DNA from: Candidatus Cloacimonadota bacterium | GTDB taxonomy: Bacteria; Cloacimonadota; Cloacimonadia; Cloacimonadales; Cloacimonadaceae | Length of the DNA: 60,405 nucleotides | Assembly (NCBI GenBank): GCA_023228125.1 | Contig: JALOBT010000012.1 | Coordinates: 1-60,405, forward strand | Direction of reading: 5' to 3' | Shown: piece by piece, positions 22,846-30,802 of the stretch | Layout of the letters: the number at the start of each line of letters is the position of its first letter | How positions within the stretch are numbered: position 1 is the first letter of the stretch | Notes under the pieces: generated by a model | What the model saw: the letters and a program-made list of their open reading frames with translations, nothing else | What the model was told of the DNA's origin: nothing | Databases searched by the model: none | Translations under genes and position numbers: made by a program

Positions 22846-24186
22846 ATGGCCAGCACTTTTGTATGCACAGATTGTGGGCATGAAGCAACGAAATGGAGCG
22901 GAAAGTGTCCAAATTGCGGAAGTTGGAGCACCTTGAAGGAAAGCAAGCGAATCACAGGGAAAGCTGCTGTCCATGGTGTGACGGCTTCCCATCCCAAACC
23001 GGAAAGGATAGTCTCGATCGACGCCAGGGAGCAAGCCCGCATCAAATGCGGAAATACCGAATTGGACCTGGTTTTGGGCGGAGGCATCGTGACCGGAATG
23101 TTGATCTTGATAGGGGGAGAACCGGGAATCGGCAAATCCACCCTGATGTTGCAATTGGCCGAATGGCTGGGAAAAACCGGCAAGAAAGTGCTCTACTGTT
23201 CTGGAGAGGAAAGTGCAGCACAGATTCACATGCGCAGCAAGCGCCTGAAAGTAACCAGTGAAAACATCTTGCTCTTGTGCACAAACGATACCGAACACAT
23301 CATCGCTACCATAGAAGAAGAAACTCCGGCACTCGCCATAGTAGATAGTATCCAATCCATCAGCCTCTCTTCGATAGATTCCATCCCTGGCAGCATCACC
23401 CAGCTCAGGGAAAGCACAAATCGCCTGCTCAGATGCAGCAAAAGCCTGGGTGTGCCGATTTTTATGGTGGGACACGTGACCAAAGATGGCTATGTGGCTG
23501 GGCCCAAGATCTTGGAACACATGGTGGATACCGTGCTTTATTTTGAGGGTGAGCTGCGCAATCAATACAAAATCTTACGGGCTGTAAAAAACCGCTTTGG
23601 CTCCACCAATGAAATCGGCCTCTTTGAAATGACCAATCTCGGTCTCGTTCAGGTGGATAATCCCAATTCCGTGTTTTTGACCAATGAACTGGCTCAGATC
23701 GGCACTTCCATCGGCTGCATCATCGAAGGCACCCGCAGCTTTATCGTGGAGGTTCAATCCCTGGCCACTGGATCAAATTATGGCACTCCACAGCGGGTGG
23801 TGGTAGGCCTCGAACAAAAGAAACTGGCCATTTTGCTGGCCATTCTGGAGAAAAACCTTTCCCTGTATCTGAGGAGCAATGACGTCTTCATCAATCTGGC
23901 GGGAGGAATAAGATCCGCAGATCCTTCGCTGGATCTGGCTATCCTGGCCGCGATAATCAGCAGTTTGAAAGATACTCCCCTGCCGGAAAGCTCCGTGTTT
24001 ATAGGTGAGGTGGGCCTCAATGGCGAAGTGCGGCCAGTATCCCAGCTCGAAGCCAGAATCTCGGAGGCAAGCAAACTGGGCTATGAAAACATCTTTGTCT
24101 CTGGCTTTGCCAGGGTCAAATCAACTCAGAAGGTTCGTAAGATCAAGGACATCAAAGCACTGTATCAGGCACTGAGCCTGAATTAA
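22846..24186 (+). CDS. radA: DNA repair protein RadA
   Basis: A 446-residue full-length RadA/Sms, a RecA-like branch-migration helicase for recombinational repair. It has the N-terminal zinc ribbon (C-T-D-C-G ... C-P-N-C-G, residues 7-24), Walker A G-G-E-P-G-I-G-K-S-T (90-99), the RadA-specific K-N-R-F-G motif and a C-terminal Lon-like domain with G-L-N-G-E-V-R-P-V. A-A-G-G-A-G precedes the ATG. It is a single-gene unit; repeat families C and B lie directly downstream. Confidence 0.97.
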   Translation: MASTFVCTDCGHEATKWSGKCPNCGSWSTLKESKRITGKAAVHGVTASHPKPERIVSIDAREQARIKCGNTELDLVLGGGIVTGMLILIGGEPGIGKSTLMLQLAEWLGKTGKKVLYCSGEESAAQIHMRSKRLKVTSENILLLCTNDTEHIIATIEEETPALAIVDSIQSISLSSIDSIPGSITQLRESTNRLLRCSKSLGVPIFMVGHVTKDGYVAGPKILEHMVDTVLYFEGELRNQYKILRAVKNRFGSTNEIGLFEMTNLGLVQVDNPNSVFLTNELAQIGTSIGCIIEGTRSFIVEVQSLATGSNYGTPQRVVVGLEQKKLAILLAILEKNLSLYLRSNDVFINLAGGIRSADPSLDLAILAAIISSLKDTPLPESSVFIGEVGLNGEVRPVSQLEARISEASKLGYENIFVSGFARVKSTQKVRKIKDIKALYQALSLN

Positions 24187-24212
24187 CTGAGGCTACTAAA
24201 GCCCAAACCTGC

Positions 24213-24342
24213 TGGAATCGATTTGCCTGCTACCGGATTCGATTGGCCTGCTACTGGATTCGATACGTCTCGTGTCGAGCAAGGCCAAGCCTTGGAAAAA
24301 AGGGAAACAGACTTGAAACCAGAGAGCAGGTCTCGTGCTCTA
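24213..24342. repeat. Repeat family C, copy 2, with tandem lead-in
   Basis: Three tandem-like steps built from G-G-A-(A/T)-T-C-G-A-T-T and G-C-C-T-G-C-T-A-C run into hairpin 1 (24260-24278, T-C-G-A-T-A-C / G-T-G-T-C-G-A) and hairpin 2 (24324-24340, G-A-G-C-A / T-G-C-T-C). Both hairpins have G-T-C-T-C-G-T-G around the loop. Order and orientation are as in copy 1 at 12055-12123. Confidence 0.82.
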
Positions 24343-24462
24343 CGAACAAGATGTTTGCAAATCCAGCAGCTACCCAACCGGATCCATTAGCCATTACGCT
24401 CTTTATTTGTGTAAATCCGTCTAATTCGTACGATCCGTGTGACTATTATCTGCTCACCACTC

Positions 24463-24507
24463 GCACCGTCTGAAGACAGTGCTACGGCCGGATGAATCAG
24501 CGTTACG
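24463..24507. repeat. REP-like repeat family B, second locus
   Basis: A 20-base near-palindrome (24463-24482) is followed by A-C-G-G-C-C-G and A-G-C-G-T-T-A-C-G in the same order and spacing as 9281-9326. The middle part differs (G-A-T-G-A-A-T-C), and this variant is the one found again at 52560-52584. Confidence 0.82.
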
Positions 24508-24520
24508 GTAATGCTCTTGC

Positions 24521-25471
24521 TCAGATTTTGACTTTCCCCCTGATCTCAGAGATACTGAGCTCTTGCTGAAGCAAAAACTCTCCCAGCCCCATGATCAGCT
24601 CTGGGGCAGCCAGAGGGTTCACAAAATTCGCCGTACCGAGGGCTATGGCTGAAGCTCCGGCCCAGATAAATTCCAGAGCATCCTGCCAGGTGTAGATCCC
24701 TCCCATGGCCAAAATGGGGATATCTACAGCTTGTGCGACCTTGTGGGTGAGTGCCAGAGCCACGGGTTTGATCCCGATTCCGGTGTATCCAGCTATGCCT
24801 TTTTTGATCCTGGATTTTCCGGTGCGATAGTCTATCGCCATGCCATAGACGCTGTTTATCAGAGCGATTGAGCTGGCTTTTCCAGCCTCGGCAGCCTGGG
24901 CTATCTCGGCGATATTACTCACATTGGGGCTGAGCTTGATGCAGAGCTCGCGCTGGGTGAGAGAGCTGAGCTGCAGGACTAATTTGTAAACTATCTCAGA
25001 TGAGATGCCAAAAGCTATTCCTTCATTTTCCACATTGGGACAGGAGACATTGATCTCGTAACCGCTGATACCCGCACAGGCTTCCAGGCTTTCGATCATT
25101 TCGGCAAATTCAGCAATGCTGGAGCCAGAAATGCTGACGATCAGCGGTATGTGCAGACTTTCCCGGTACACTGGCAGTTTGTCTGCGATAAAAGCATCCA
25201 GTCCAGGATTTTGCAAGCCAATGGAATTTAGCAGTCCGGCCTCGGTCTCATATAGGCGGGGCGGCGGATTGCCTTTTTTGGGCTGCCTGGTAATGGTCTT
25301 GCAGACAAATGCGCCCAGACAGGCGGGGTCAAAGAACTCCAGACTTTCCAGATCAAAAGTGCCGGAAGCTACGGTAAGCGGAGTTTTCAGCTCCAAAACG
25401 CCCAGTTTGCTGTGCAAAAGCTCGCTGGCATTGGGTCTTGTTTTCTTGTTGTCGTTCACAACAGTTCCCAT
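24521..25471 (-). CDS. pyrD: Dihydroorotate dehydrogenase, catalytic subunit (class 1B)
   Basis: A 316-residue FMN enzyme that oxidises dihydroorotate to orotate. Family marks are T-V-A-S-G-T-F-D near the N terminus, I-N-V-S-C-P-N-V with the catalytic Cys, S-I-A-L-I-N-S-V-Y-G-M-A-I-D, and the FMN phosphate loop M-G-G-I-Y-T ... A-S-A-I-A-L-G-T-A. The Cys catalytic base and the neighbouring pyrK show that this is the heterotetrameric, NAD-linked class 1B. The ATG (with G-A-G-G-T-G) overlaps pyrK by 16 bases. It is the last gene of the pyr operon. Confidence 0.96.
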   Translation of the reverse strand: MGTVVNDNKKTRPNASELLHSKLGVLELKTPLTVASGTFDLESLEFFDPACLGAFVCKTITRQPKKGNPPPRLYETEAGLLNSIGLQNPGLDAFIADKLPVYRESLHIPLIVSISGSSIAEFAEMIESLEACAGISGYEINVSCPNVENEGIAFGISSEIVYKLVLQLSSLTQRELCIKLSPNVSNIAEIAQAAEAGKASSIALINSVYGMAIDYRTGKSRIKKGIAGYTGIGIKPVALALTHKVAQAVDIPILAMGGIYTWQDALEFIWAGASAIALGTANFVNPLAAPELIMGLGEFLLQQELSISEIRGKVKI

Positions 25472-26241
25472 CTCACCTCCTCAGCCTTGAAAACAGGGCC
25501 TTCTTTGCAGACCCTGAGATAATCCCAAGTGTCTTTGCTGCCAATGGGAACGGCGCAGCCATGGCAGACCCCGATCCCACAAGCCATGTATGATTCCAGC
25601 GAGACATAATGCTCTATGCCCAATTCCTGAGAAATCTGAGCGGCAGAAGCCAGCATGGGCATAGGCCCGCAGCTATAGATCAGATCCACGTCATACCTGG
25701 CAATATTCTCCCGCATCCCGTTACAAACTCTGCCGTGGCGGCCGATGGAGCCATCTTCTGTCCACATCTCATCACAAGGGAAAATATCTCCCTGACGCGC
25801 CCCGCCGTGCATCCAATAAACCTGATTGTGATTGATCAGCTCCTTTTGGAGATACCACAAAGGAGGATAGCCGATGCCACCGCTCACCAGCAAGACTCGC
25901 TTGCCGCTGAAGATGGGAAATCCGTTTCCAGAGGGACCGATCAGCTCCAGCGTGTCACCCGCCCGCAGTTTGGAGAGAGCGAGGGTGCCCTCCCCTACTT
26001 TCTTGATCATAAAGCCGATCCGGCCACCTTGATTGTCGTAAATACTGATAGGACTGAAGAGTTTGGGGATCTTGCCGGAATTTTGGGCATCCTTAAAGCT
26101 GGCCAGGGCGCGGACATTGTAAAATTGACCGGGTTTGCCCGCTGCTCCCAAAGCCTCATCCCAGATCCAGAGAATGAAGTACTCATCAGAAAGCTCTTCT
26201 CTGAGCTGGATGGCGCGTTGACGGTATAGAGTTTTGTTCAT
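25456..26241 (-). CDS. pyrK: Dihydroorotate dehydrogenase, electron-transfer subunit
   Basis: A 261-residue ferredoxin-reductase-type protein that passes electrons from PyrD to NAD via FAD and a [2Fe-2S] cluster. Visible are the FAD region, the NAD-binding L-L-V-S-G-G-I-G-Y-P-P and the cluster cysteines in Y-M-A-C-G-I-G-V-C-H-G-C with a fourth in R-V-C-K-E-G-P. The ATG directly follows the pyrC stop and has A-A-G-G-A upstream. Assignment is certain given the adjacent pyrD. Confidence 0.95.
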   Translation of the reverse strand: MNKTLYRQRAIQLREELSDEYFILWIWDEALGAAGKPGQFYNVRALASFKDAQNSGKIPKLFSPISIYDNQGGRIGFMIKKVGEGTLALSKLRAGDTLELIGPSGNGFPIFSGKRVLLVSGGIGYPPLWYLQKELINHNQVYWMHGGARQGDIFPCDEMWTEDGSIGRHGRVCNGMRENIARYDVDLIYSCGPMPMLASAAQISQELGIEHYVSLESYMACGIGVCHGCAVPIGSKDTWDYLRVCKEGPVFKAEEVRWELL

Positions 26242-27516
26242 TTATTGATCCTTATAGGTGATGATGCCACTTTTGATGGTGTACATCACTTTTGAGGCGA
26301 TGGTTTGGTCTATCCAGGGGGTGTTCTTGCTTTTCGAAAGGATATTCTCTTTGGTATAAGTGGTGGAAGCGTTCAAATCTATGATGGTAAGATCGGCTTT
26401 GACTCCGATTTTGATTTCGCCTCCGGGCAGATTCAGCACCTTTGCCGGTTTTTTACTGAGATTATCCACCAAGGTGGAAAGCTCGATGACTTTGGTTTTT
26501 ACCAAGCGATCATAGAGGATGCCAAAGGCAGTTTCAAAACCGATAATGCCAAAGGGTGCATGATCAAATTCGCGCTCTTTCTCAAAATCGGCATGGGGGG
26601 CGTGGTCTGTGGCGATGCAATCTATCAGACCATCATTCAAAGCCTGCACACAGGCCAAACGGTCACTTTCGCTTCTTAAGGGAGGTTTCATCTTGGTATT
26701 CGTATCAAAGTTCAGGCAGGCCTCATCGGTCAAAACCAGATGATGAGGCGTGACCTCGCAAGTGACGGGCAGGCCACGCTCTTTGGCCTCACGCACCAAT
26801 TGCAGGGAACGCGCCGTGGAGATATGGGCAATATGCAGTTTGGCTCCGGCACTTTCGGCCAGCATGATATCGCGGGCGATGATCACCTCTTCGGCCAAAC
26901 CGGGAATACCGGAGAGTCCGGTGCGGGTAGCCACTTTGCCAGCACTAATCTGGCCTTTTCCAGCCAAAGCGTAATCCTCTGGATGAATGATCACTGGGAT
27001 GTCGAAATTTGCCGCATAGCGCAGACAGGAGAGCATGAGCCGGGCATTTTGCACGCATTTGCCATCGTCACTCACAGCTACGATGCCCCCGGATTTCATG
27101 GTGGCCATTTCACTGATTTCCTCTCCCAGGCTGTGCTTGGTAAGTGCTCCGATCACATAGACCCGGACGCTGCCATACTCTTTGGCTCGGAGCTGGATGT
27201 ATTCCACCGAGGCGATGTTATCGGTCACAGGGTCTGTATTCGGCATGGCGCAGACCAGAGTATATCCTCCCTTGGCTGCGCTTTGGGTACCGGACTTGAT
27301 ATCCTCCTTGTGAGTCTGCCCCGGATCTCTGAGATGGGCATGAATATCGATGAATCCGGGAAATACACAAGCTCCGCCCGCGTCGATGATCTGATCAGCT
27401 TTATCAAATATCGTATCTGCAATCTGGGCGATGCGCTTGTTATCGATCAAAAGCTCTTTGCGCTCCAGCTTACCATCCAAATAGATTAAAGCGTTTTTTA
27501 TGATAGTCTTCATCAT
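26242..27516 (-). CDS. pyrC: Dihydroorotase
   Basis: A class I dihydroorotase of about 424 residues that closes carbamoyl-aspartate to dihydroorotate. Metal-binding motifs are F-I-D-I-H-A-H-L-R-D-P-G, the later His in V-I-I-H-P-E-D and A-H-I-S-T-A, and A-T-D-H-A-P-H. I start at ATG 27516: the longer frame begins at a TTG that is part of the ribosome site (A-A-G-G-A-G) and overlaps the pyrB stop. An adjacent ATG at 27513 is equally possible. Confidence 0.95.
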   Translation of the reverse strand: MMKTIIKNALIYLDGKLERKELLIDNKRIAQIADTIFDKADQIIDAGGACVFPGFIDIHAHLRDPGQTHKEDIKSGTQSAAKGGYTLVCAMPNTDPVTDNIASVEYIQLRAKEYGSVRVYVIGALTKHSLGEEISEMATMKSGGIVAVSDDGKCVQNARLMLSCLRYAANFDIPVIIHPEDYALAGKGQISAGKVATRTGLSGIPGLAEEVIIARDIMLAESAGAKLHIAHISTARSLQLVREAKERGLPVTCEVTPHHLVLTDEACLNFDTNTKMKPPLRSESDRLACVQALNDGLIDCIATDHAPHADFEKEREFDHAPFGIIGFETAFGILYDRLVKTKVIELSTLVDNLSKKPAKVLNLPGGEIKIGVKADLTIIDLNASTTYTKENILSKSKNTPWIDQTIASKVMYTIKSGIITYKDQ

Positions 27517-27524
27517 TTTCTCCT

Positions 27525-28457
27525 TCAAGCTTTACCGCTTAGAATCAGGAACATCAGTGCCATGCGAACTGCCACTCCATTGGCTACCTGTTCCACGATT
27601 ATGCTGTGCTCACCATCCGCGATTTCAGGCAGAATTTCCACACCGCGATTCATAGGCCCCGGGTGCATGATCAAAGCGTCCGGTTTGGCATATTTCAAAG
27701 TCTGGCTGGAGAGCACATAGTGTTTGCTATATTCTTCCAGGCTGGGAAACAGGCCCTCGGTCATCCGTTCAAATTGCATCCTGAGCCCCATCACCACATC
27801 AGCGTCATGCAGGGCCCGGGCGAGATCGTATTCTACTCTGCAACCATATACACTTTCCATACTGCCGGGCATCAGGGTTTTGGGGCCGCAGACGGTAACT
27901 TTGGCACCCAGTTTGGCCATTCCGATCAAATTTGAGCGCACCACTCTGCTGTTGAGGATATCGCCTACGATGGTTACCTTGAGGCCGTCCAGATCGCCCT
28001 TCTTTTCCCAGATGGAATAGATGTCCAGCAGAGCCTGAGTGGGATGCGCATGGCGTCCGTCTCCCCCATTGATCACAGGTTTGCCGGAGTATTTGTGTAC
28101 TAATTGCGGGCTGCCGGGAGAATTGTGCCGGATGCAGTATAGGTCTATACCCATGGCGTTTAAGGTATATACGGTATCTTGCAGGCTCTCGCCTTTTTGC
28201 AGGGCAGACACGCTGGCCTGAAAGCTCACCACATCAGCGGAGAGGCGGTTTGCCGCCAGTTCAAAGCTCATCCTGGTGCGGGTGCTGTTTTCCACAAACA
28301 GGGTACAGATGGTTTTCCCCTTCAAAGTAGGGATTTTCTTGTATTCGCGTAAGTTGATCTCTTTCATACTTTTGGTTGCTTCCAGTATGTAAAGGATATC
28401 TTCACGGGAATAGTCGTCCAGATCGAAGACATTGCGTCCTGAAAATTGAGGTTTCAT
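27525..28457 (-). CDS. pyrB: Aspartate carbamoyltransferase catalytic subunit
   Basis: A 310-residue ATCase that makes carbamoyl-aspartate. Motifs are S-T-R-T-R (carbamoyl phosphate), H-P-T-Q-A-L-L-D and M-H-P-G-P-M-N-R-G. No regulatory subunit gene (pyrI) is next to it. It is the first gene of the operon pyrB-pyrC-pyrK-pyrD. A-A-G-G-A-G precedes the ATG. The 246-base upstream region shows no clear PyrR-type attenuator or riboswitch. Confidence 0.97.
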   Translation of the reverse strand: MKPQFSGRNVFDLDDYSREDILYILEATKSMKEINLREYKKIPTLKGKTICTLFVENSTRTRMSFELAANRLSADVVSFQASVSALQKGESLQDTVYTLNAMGIDLYCIRHNSPGSPQLVHKYSGKPVINGGDGRHAHPTQALLDIYSIWEKKGDLDGLKVTIVGDILNSRVVRSNLIGMAKLGAKVTVCGPKTLMPGSMESVYGCRVEYDLARALHDADVVMGLRMQFERMTEGLFPSLEEYSKHYVLSSQTLKYAKPDALIMHPGPMNRGVEILPEIADGEHSIIVEQVANGVAVRMALMFLILSGKA

Positions 28458-28703
28458 TCTTTTTTGCTCCTTTCAAGCTCACTGGCTTTGATTAAAGGTT
28501 TATTTGTTCAATACTCTGTCTGCCGCTTCATCCGTCAAGAACAAAATGGAGTCACTTTCAGCTTATTGATGGTTATCCATCTGTCCCCCATATCTATAGG
28601 GCTTTGAAAGATATATTAAGCATAGCTTTGAGGTGAAAAATGGCTTGACTGATATCAGCGATCCAGATTTATTGGAAGAAATGATGATTACAGGAGTATC
28701 CTA

Positions 28704-29798
28704 ATGAGAAAACTCAATATTATCCTGCTGGCTTTAGCATTAGCACTGGGTGCTTGCAGCACTTTTAAGACCAGACAAAAACTAAGTCCGCAGGCCAATG
28801 TAAACGCAAAAACTGCCGGGGTGTATTACGCTCAGGAGAATGTGGAAAAAGCTGAACAGTTTTACCTCATGGTGCTGGAGGCACATCCCGATCACGCCAT
28901 TTCTCTGCGCCGGTTAGCAGATATCAACCTGCATAAAGCTGAAAACTTCCCAGCCAGATCCGTGGAATACAATAAAAACGCCTATGAGCTCTACAGCCAA
29001 TCTCTGGCAGTGTATGCTACCTTTGATAAGCTCAGCGACGAAGAGCGTCTGGATATCAGAGATATGACCCGCCGCCGTGAGGGTGCCTGGACCCGTATCT
29101 ATCGTGCCGGAGATGCTACTCTGCAAGCCGGCGACACCCAGGAAGCTATGGAAATCTTTGAATTGGCCGCAAAGCTCAATCCCGAGCGTTTTGAGCCGAT
29201 GATCCGCCTGAAAGACATCTATCAGAAAGAGCTGAAGGACGACGCCAAGGCCGAAGAAATCCTGCTTTCTCTGATCAAGCAAGATCCGAAAAATCTGGAT
29301 TATATCCTGGAAACCGGTGCCTTCTATTTTAATATGGAAGACTACACTAAGGCTGCAAACTATTTTGCCCAAGCCAGAACCATCGCTCCGGCAAATATAG
29401 ATAACCTTTTGAATCTCTCTTTTGCCTATTACGAAATGCAGGATTATGCCAAAGCCCTCGAGGTCACACAGCAAGCTTTGGCCATGGATCCTGGCAATAT
29501 AGACACTCTGCAAAATGCCAGAGACGTCTCCTTTATGGCTGGCGAAAAAGATCTGACTGTACAGTACCTGAAACAACTGATCGAACGTCGCAGCAACGAT
29601 GGTGACTTTGCTGAAATCTGCCGGATTCTTTATGAACAGGAAAAGTATGAAGAACTCATTACCTATGCTCAGAAGTGGTATCAGTGGGACAACAGCAATC
29701 AGGACTCTGTGCAATTCATCATCCTGGGTGCTTCACAAACCGGAAACGAAGCTCTTAAAACTACCTTTAGCAAAATCTTACAAGCCCAGAAAAAATAA
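28704..29798 (+). CDS. TPR-repeat lipoprotein
   Basis: A 364-residue lipoprotein with a signal peptide ending in L-G-A-C (Cys18). The mature part is mostly TPR units, for example Y-Y-A-Q-E-N-V-E-K-A-E-Q-F-Y, A-G-D-T-Q-E-A-M-E-I-F-E-L-A-A-K-L-N-P and M-Q-D-Y-A-K-A-L-E-V-T-Q-Q-A-L. It probably works as a periplasmic or outer-membrane scaffold for an assembly or secretion complex; the partner is not visible. A-G-G-A-G precedes the ATG, and a terminator follows at 29827. Confidence 0.88.
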   Translation: MRKLNIILLALALALGACSTFKTRQKLSPQANVNAKTAGVYYAQENVEKAEQFYLMVLEAHPDHAISLRRLADINLHKAENFPARSVEYNKNAYELYSQSLAVYATFDKLSDEERLDIRDMTRRREGAWTRIYRAGDATLQAGDTQEAMEIFELAAKLNPERFEPMIRLKDIYQKELKDDAKAEEILLSLIKQDPKNLDYILETGAFYFNMEDYTKAANYFAQARTIAPANIDNLLNLSFAYYEMQDYAKALEVTQQALAMDPGNIDTLQNARDVSFMAGEKDLTVQYLKQLIERRSNDGDFAEICRILYEQEKYEELITYAQKWYQWDNSNQDSVQFIILGASQTGNEALKTTFSKILQAQKK

Positions 29799-29826
29799 GA
29801 GCCCACAATAAAAGATTGATTTAACC

Positions 29827-29854
29827 GGGGGTGGTTCTTCCGCCCCCTTATTTT
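29827..29854 (+). terminator. Terminator after the TPR lipoprotein gene
   Basis: G-G-G-G-G-T-G-G pairs with C-C-G-C-C-C-C-C (one T-G wobble) around a 5-base loop, followed by T-T-A-T-T-T-T. It ends only about 8 bases before the next start codon. Confidence 0.85.
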
Positions 29855-29862
29855 GTATCCAA

Positions 29863-30798
29863 ATGCAAGAAAAACAAACCCGCAGCTACATCTTTGCCGC
29901 TCTGGCCATTCTGGCCTGGAGCAGCGCATCCACCGCGTTTAAGCTAAGCTTGGAGCACTTTACCCCCATCGGCCTTTTGTGCTTTTCAGCTTTGATAGCC
30001 ACTTTATTTTTGCTCATCTACAATGCTATCGCAAGCCCCAGAGCTTTTTGCAACTTACCGGCAAATTGCCTCAAATCTCTTCCCGCCGGGCTGCTCAATC
30101 CTTTCCTGTATTATGTGCTTCTTTTCACCGCCTATTCCAGACTGCGGGCCCAGGAAGCTCAAGCCCTGAATTATACTTGGGCGATAGTACTCTCGCTATT
30201 CTCGGTCTTACTGCTAAAAGAGAAATTCCGCCTCAAGGATTTGCTGATGTTGCTGCTCAGCTTTTTTGGTGTGATGATAATATCCACCAAAGGGCAGCTC
30301 CACAAGCTGCAATTTGATGACGCCCTGGGCACGGCTCTGGCTTTGGGCTCGTCGGTGATTTGGGCCTTGTATTGGATAATAAGTCTCAAAGACAAGCGCG
30401 AGAGCACGCTGAAGCTGCAATACAACTTCCTGGTGGGCTTCATTTTGATCATGCTCTATGCCATCCTCAGCCGGGCTCCGCTCTTACAAGCAAAAGCAGT
30501 ATTGCACCAGGCTCTGTTTACCGGATTATGGGTAGGAATATTTGAGATGGGGCTTACCTTTGTCTTGTGGTTGAAAGCGTTGGAACTCACCGAGAATACC
30601 GCGAAGATCTCAAACCTGATCTTCGTAACGCCCTTCCTCTCTCTGCTGCTGATCCGGAGCGTTTTGGGTGAAACTATTCATCCTGCCACGATCGTAGGAC
30701 TCAGCCTGATCGTAGCTTCAAACCTCATCCAAAAAAGCGGGTTCTTCACCAGGAAAACAAAGAACTCTCGCAGAAGATCCAGAAGAAATCAGAGCTAA
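29863..30798 (+). CDS. EamA-family (DMT) transporter
   Basis: A 311-residue membrane protein with about ten hydrophobic helices in two EamA halves; the first half opens A-I-L-A-W-S-S-A-S-T-A-F-K, typical of drug/metabolite transporters. It ends in a basic tail (K-T-K-N-S-R-R-R-S-R-R). Export of an amino acid or metabolite is usual for the family; the substrate cannot be read. No clear ribosome site precedes the ATG, and a terminator lies right upstream, so expression may be leaderless or depend on a promoter inside the terminator region. It converges with the cyclase gene 4 bases away. Confidence 0.88.
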   Translation: MQEKQTRSYIFAALAILAWSSASTAFKLSLEHFTPIGLLCFSALIATLFLLIYNAIASPRAFCNLPANCLKSLPAGLLNPFLYYVLLFTAYSRLRAQEAQALNYTWAIVLSLFSVLLLKEKFRLKDLLMLLLSFFGVMIISTKGQLHKLQFDDALGTALALGSSVIWALYWIISLKDKRESTLKLQYNFLVGFILIMLYAILSRAPLLQAKAVLHQALFTGLWVGIFEMGLTFVLWLKALELTENTAKISNLIFVTPFLSLLLIRSVLGETIHPATIVGLSLIVASNLIQKSGFFTRKTKNSRRRSRRNQS

Positions 30799-30802
30799 GC
30801 TA

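Noticed and set aside
22738..23565. 275-codon minus-strand frame across radA
   Set aside because: It lies antisense over the conserved radA coding sequence and its product has no family features; a shadow frame.
28458..28703. Possible PyrR-type attenuator upstream of pyrB
   Set aside because: No anti-antiterminator or terminator hairpin with a T tract is visible in this interval.
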